A stretch of 64,000 nucleotides of DNA from contig JBAJFG010000016.1 of the NCBI GenBank assembly GCA_037903475.1, positions 62,001 to 126,000 of the forward strand, read 5' to 3'. Positions 60,829-64,000 of the stretch are shown here, in pieces. This DNA is from Ancylostoma caninum (taxonomy: Eukaryota > Nematoda > Chromadorea > Rhabditida > Ancylostomatidae). Position 1 is the first letter of the stretch. Each line of letters begins with the position of its first letter. The translations under genes and the position numbers were made by a program. Below the pieces are notes generated by a model that worked only from the letters and a program-made list of their open reading frames with translations, was not told the origin of the DNA and did not search any database.

Positions 60829-62519
60829 AGAAGAAATTCGCTTTCAGCTTTCGATTGTAGAGACGTTTACTTCTTGGAAAGCGGAAATAGCTCAACAACT
60901 GCAATGAGCTCGATTCTCAAGTGTTTGCTCGTTTCGAGTATGGCGGTGGGTAACATTTCACACCAGTGCAGCCCACGGCGTAAATTGCTCCAGAGCAATG
61001 GAAGGCCTCCGAGAAATTCTTTTGCATCTTGCATTTGCACATTCTTGGCCACTTCAGAAAACGTCAAGGACCGCTCTTGAAAAAAGTGGACGGGCGTGAC
61101 AGTGCACTTCTTTGTGGATTTTTCCACTAGTTTTTCGACGGTGAGACGTCGATTCTCAAGATCTACAAAGTTCCCCAAGGAACTGAGGGCAGAGTTTCCT
61201 TCATTTTCTTGCGATTTTCTTAGATGTGTTTGTCAGAGTGAGCTGATCACGGAGCTACATTTGCATGCATAATTCTCTACAGAGCAGCCAAAAACACTCC
61301 GTTCTTGAGCACTTAGTTTCTGGAGAGTTAGGGTGGGCTTTAGCGGGAGCATTGGTCAACTGTCACATACATATATCTGCATATAAAGCTAGAATACAGC
61401 TCATTCATTTATTCAACTGCGAGAAATATTCGAAAAGCGAATTGAACGTGTACAGCAAAGTGTATTGCAAATGCATAATGAAATACTACGAATCAGTCTA
61501 TGTACCTTTGCTACACTGCCTGCATTCTAAGGGAAATTGATCCAGAAACATGAAAACCAGAACTATTTTTCCAAAGCCATCCACAGAGCTCCAAACACTG
61601 TATCCATGTTTCATAAACATACTTCATAAGTAGATTCGATCTAACCCATGATGAGTTTTGGGAGATTACGTCGTTTTGACTTAATTTTTGCGAATTTTCT
61701 AAGTCGTCGCCCATCCCTATCTATTTTTCTTTTCTCCTTTTTCGATGATGTTCCCTTGAGCAGCGCAACAGTGCACCTCGGAAGGATAATAATTTTACAC
61801 GAATACATCGAACGATAGAGGCAACAGCACTAGCAGTGAGAGTGAACCACAAGCGAAACAAACTTTTCCAACTTTTGAGGTGAGACAGATTATAGCAGCA
61901 TGCCTACCAATCAGACAAATTTTGCCTGCCAATTTCATGCCGCTTTCTGGAACCATTTCCGTTATTTTAGTCTTTACACGTTGTTAGAGTATATATTATT
62001 CCAGGCAACTTTACGAAAATAAAATGATGGAGATGACGGCTTTTGAGAGGAAATCATCTCTGCGGTAATAATTGTCTGTGAAAGCGTGTTGCTAGATACA
62101 TATGTTCTATGGAAAGATATTTGTTGTTTGGCCTCTTAATGAGATTAGAACTGATGCTAAGAAACTCCGTAGCTGCTAGGGCGAAATTCTAGGATTTTTG
62201 TGCGCAAATACATATCATGTGCCATCCGAAAAAGCTCGAATTTTGACAATTACACAAATTGCTGAAGAAACGTCTGGGTGCCTAACCGAATATGTATTTA
62301 GACGAACGTATTGAAATAATCCTGACTAAAAAATGTCTGAAAAAAATGATGAAAAACAAGAAGCGAAGAAGAAGACCCTAATGTGTGTGTGTGCACTTTG
62401 GTGGCTCATGTTCCTGTATTCTTTTAAATTTTTGCTCTTTTTTTCTTAGAAGATGAATAAAACAGTGACTGGGAAACAAAGATGGCTTTTAATTATTTAT
62501 TGAAATACGCATGACAAAT
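60829..62519. other. Intergenic; possible 5' exon of the receptor gene
   Basis: A 103-residue minus-strand frame at 60867-61178 (MGNFVDLENRRLTVEKLVEK...) looks protein-like but has no recognised motif and no obvious splice to the receptor. The rest shows nothing supported. Confidence 0.3.
62496..62501 (-). terminator. Poly(A) signal AATAAA of the zinc-finger gene
   Basis: AATAAA on the minus strand lies about 20 bp past the stop codon (62520-62522), implying a very short 3' UTR. Confidence 0.6.
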
Positions 62520-63149
62520 TCAATACATAGGAGGTACATATCCGCTAGTCATCGGGAAAAGAAAATACGACTTGCGATCAGTATATCCTATCCCCTGACG
62601 ACCCATTAAGTACCTCGATGAGCGCGGATTAAACTGCCGTTCACCTGGAAAAATTTGTCTACAGTAAACGAACGCAGCAAAAAATGAAATGATAAAAATT
62701 CTCTAAACGAACCTCTATGACTGTACATGTGATAGGCCAGTTGGCGGCTATCTGCATAGCTCTTGGAGCAATATTCACAAATATAGGGCTTGGAGCGAAC
62801 ATCGGAGTACACCTACAAGTAACTTTTCCAGGAATATGTGCTCATATGATCATATCTGTGCCAAATGAACCTTCATTGGATGCTTTGGTTCAAATCCTTG
62901 TTCAATGAAAGCGGGCGTAGGCATATCCTGGAGCAGAGCAACACGACTAGTTGACGGATGGACCAATACTGGACATCCATGCAATTCCTGGAAATCCGGA
63001 ACATTGGGAGAATCTCTTAAACTGTGAGCGGAGATTATATCGAACCTTTTCCTCCTTCTCTTTTTCCAGATCTTCCGGGTGCTTATGATACAACATTTCC
63101 GTGTATGAGAAGAATGTGCGACCGCATTCGCATTTATAACCCTTCACAT
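62520..63149 (-). CDS. C2H2 zinc-finger protein, 3' end
   Basis: Three exons, 63046-63149, 62713-62812 and 62520-62644, join in phase and give the C-terminal part. One finger is standard: YICEYCSKSYADSRQLAYH, then MYSH (C-x2-C-x12-H-x3-H). The one before it is irregular: YKCECGRTFFSYTEMLYHKH has C-x-C-x12-H-x-H spacing. A Lys/Glu-rich linker (EDLEKEKEEK) separates them. A basic, aromatic tail ends SGYVPPMY-stop. C2H2 fingers usually bind DNA; the targets are unknown. Upstream exons are not found in 63.15-64.0 kb and probably lie beyond the window, so this entry is partial. Confidence 0.75.
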
Positions 63150-64000
63150 CTGGAAAAATGGTTATTGTAGAATAATCTTGTGATCACATCCTAAACTGTG
63201 TAGTACTCGAGTTTTGTCCTCTCTTCACTTGAAAGCTTCACGCTTTACACTAGCGTTTCAAAAGGATTCTTATCCAGTTTGCTCGAATGCTGCACTAAGA
63301 GCAACTGCTGCACGGAAATCGGATACTTCAGCGGCTCTCTTTGAGAAAGCAAGGAGGAATGCAAAGAAATGTTACAGCAGAATAAGAGAAACTGCACATG
63401 AAGGGAGTAATTGGATTATCCAGCTCCACTTCAGAAGTCAAAGTTATGATCTTTGATTTTGCAAAAATGCAACGAATCCGAGCACTGTATGGATACTCAT
63501 AATCGGGATTCACAGCATATTAACAAAAAAAAGGTTATTGCAGAACTTCCCCAAAAACGTCCACGAATCTCAGTACAAAAGTAGCAGAAGACTTGTTCCG
63601 TTCCAATCATTTAATTTTTCTTTCATTATATTCATACTTAATCAAATACCCTAGCATCAACTGATTCTGAAGCTGCTGGTGAAACGGCACTAGTGAAGCT
63701 TCTTCTTTTGTTTATAACTGTAAATCTGATTCACTTGCAATTCAAATACGCTTCGTTTCCCATTTTATTACCAATATTAAGAAGAAATCCGGCTCTACAT
63801 AGATAAGCTGTCCGCTAAGCAGGAATTCTTGCCAGATTTCCACAGCTAAAAAAGGTGAATAAAGTGCAGCACATCTGTTACTATCCGCAAAAAGTCCGCA
63901 TATTGTCTAACGCTGCTGGAACTTTTTCAAATTGCCCACAGCTGCTGTTCAAGTTTTTTTTTCTCGGGCATTGAACAATCTGTTGCAAATGCTCGCTGTA
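63150..64000. other. Probable intron or upstream region of the zinc-finger gene
   Basis: No further finger motif or clear exon is seen up to the window edge. Confidence 0.35.

Noticed and set aside
1..64000. CRISPR array, bacterial operon or phage features
   Set aside because: The window is intron-rich eukaryotic DNA; the only regular repeats are the minisatellite and the transposon copies.

Overview
The window is nuclear DNA of a nematode, most likely a strongylid (hookworm-like) parasite or close relative. The reasons are nematode-only Srt-type chemoreceptor genes, short exons with TTTCAG-type 3' splice sites, EB-like cysteine modules and many non-autonomous DNA transposons. Genes are split into exons of about 30-300 bp, so no single open frame shows a full protein. 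The gene models here were joined by hand from frame, splice sites and phase, and cDNA has not confirmed them. The species call is inference.

Layout. 0-9.5 kb is mostly non-coding, with one candidate small secreted peptide gene on the minus strand (2.45-3.1 kb). At 9.7-12.7 kb (minus) lies a small secreted, probably helical protein that I do not recognise. At 14.0-15.4 kb (minus) are two exons of a Pro/Ala-rich protein, beside a 0.9 kb minisatellite (15.42-16.3 kb) that switches orientation part-way. At 19.4-24.3 kb and 29.2-31.8 kb (plus) are two tandem Srt seven-transmembrane receptor genes with the same seven-exon architecture. At 33.4-37.1 kb (minus) is a secreted cysteine-module/mucin-like protein. 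At 39.2-43.75 kb (minus) is a 14-exon FBXO30/FBXO40-like F-box protein. At 45.8-46.8 kb (minus) is an unrecognised gene just downstream of a ZnT2/3/8-type zinc transporter (46.9-53.1 kb, minus), possibly in an operon with it. At 56.4-60.8 kb (minus) is a divergent ionotropic glutamate receptor. At 62.5-63.15 kb (minus) is the 3' end of a C2H2 zinc-finger gene that probably starts further upstream.

Mobile DNA. Five copies of one ~1.2 kb element (19.87, 26.5, 34.5, 40.7 and 50.6 kb) have ~145 bp terminal inverted repeats starting near CAGTC, a TA flank, and two tRNA-like modules with recognisable A and B boxes in the same orientation. It looks like a Tc1/mariner-type MITE that carries a doubled tRNA-type (SINE-like) cargo, and it is the most unusual thing in the window. 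Four of the five copies sit inside introns. An 800 bp near-perfect foldback element with a TA flank lies at 54.77-55.57 kb, and a separate tRNA-like/SINE-like insertion lies in an intron of the glutamate receptor gene.

The genes do not form one pathway. The two Srt receptors and the ionotropic receptor suggest chemosensory functions, and the zinc transporter and F-box protein are housekeeping or regulatory.
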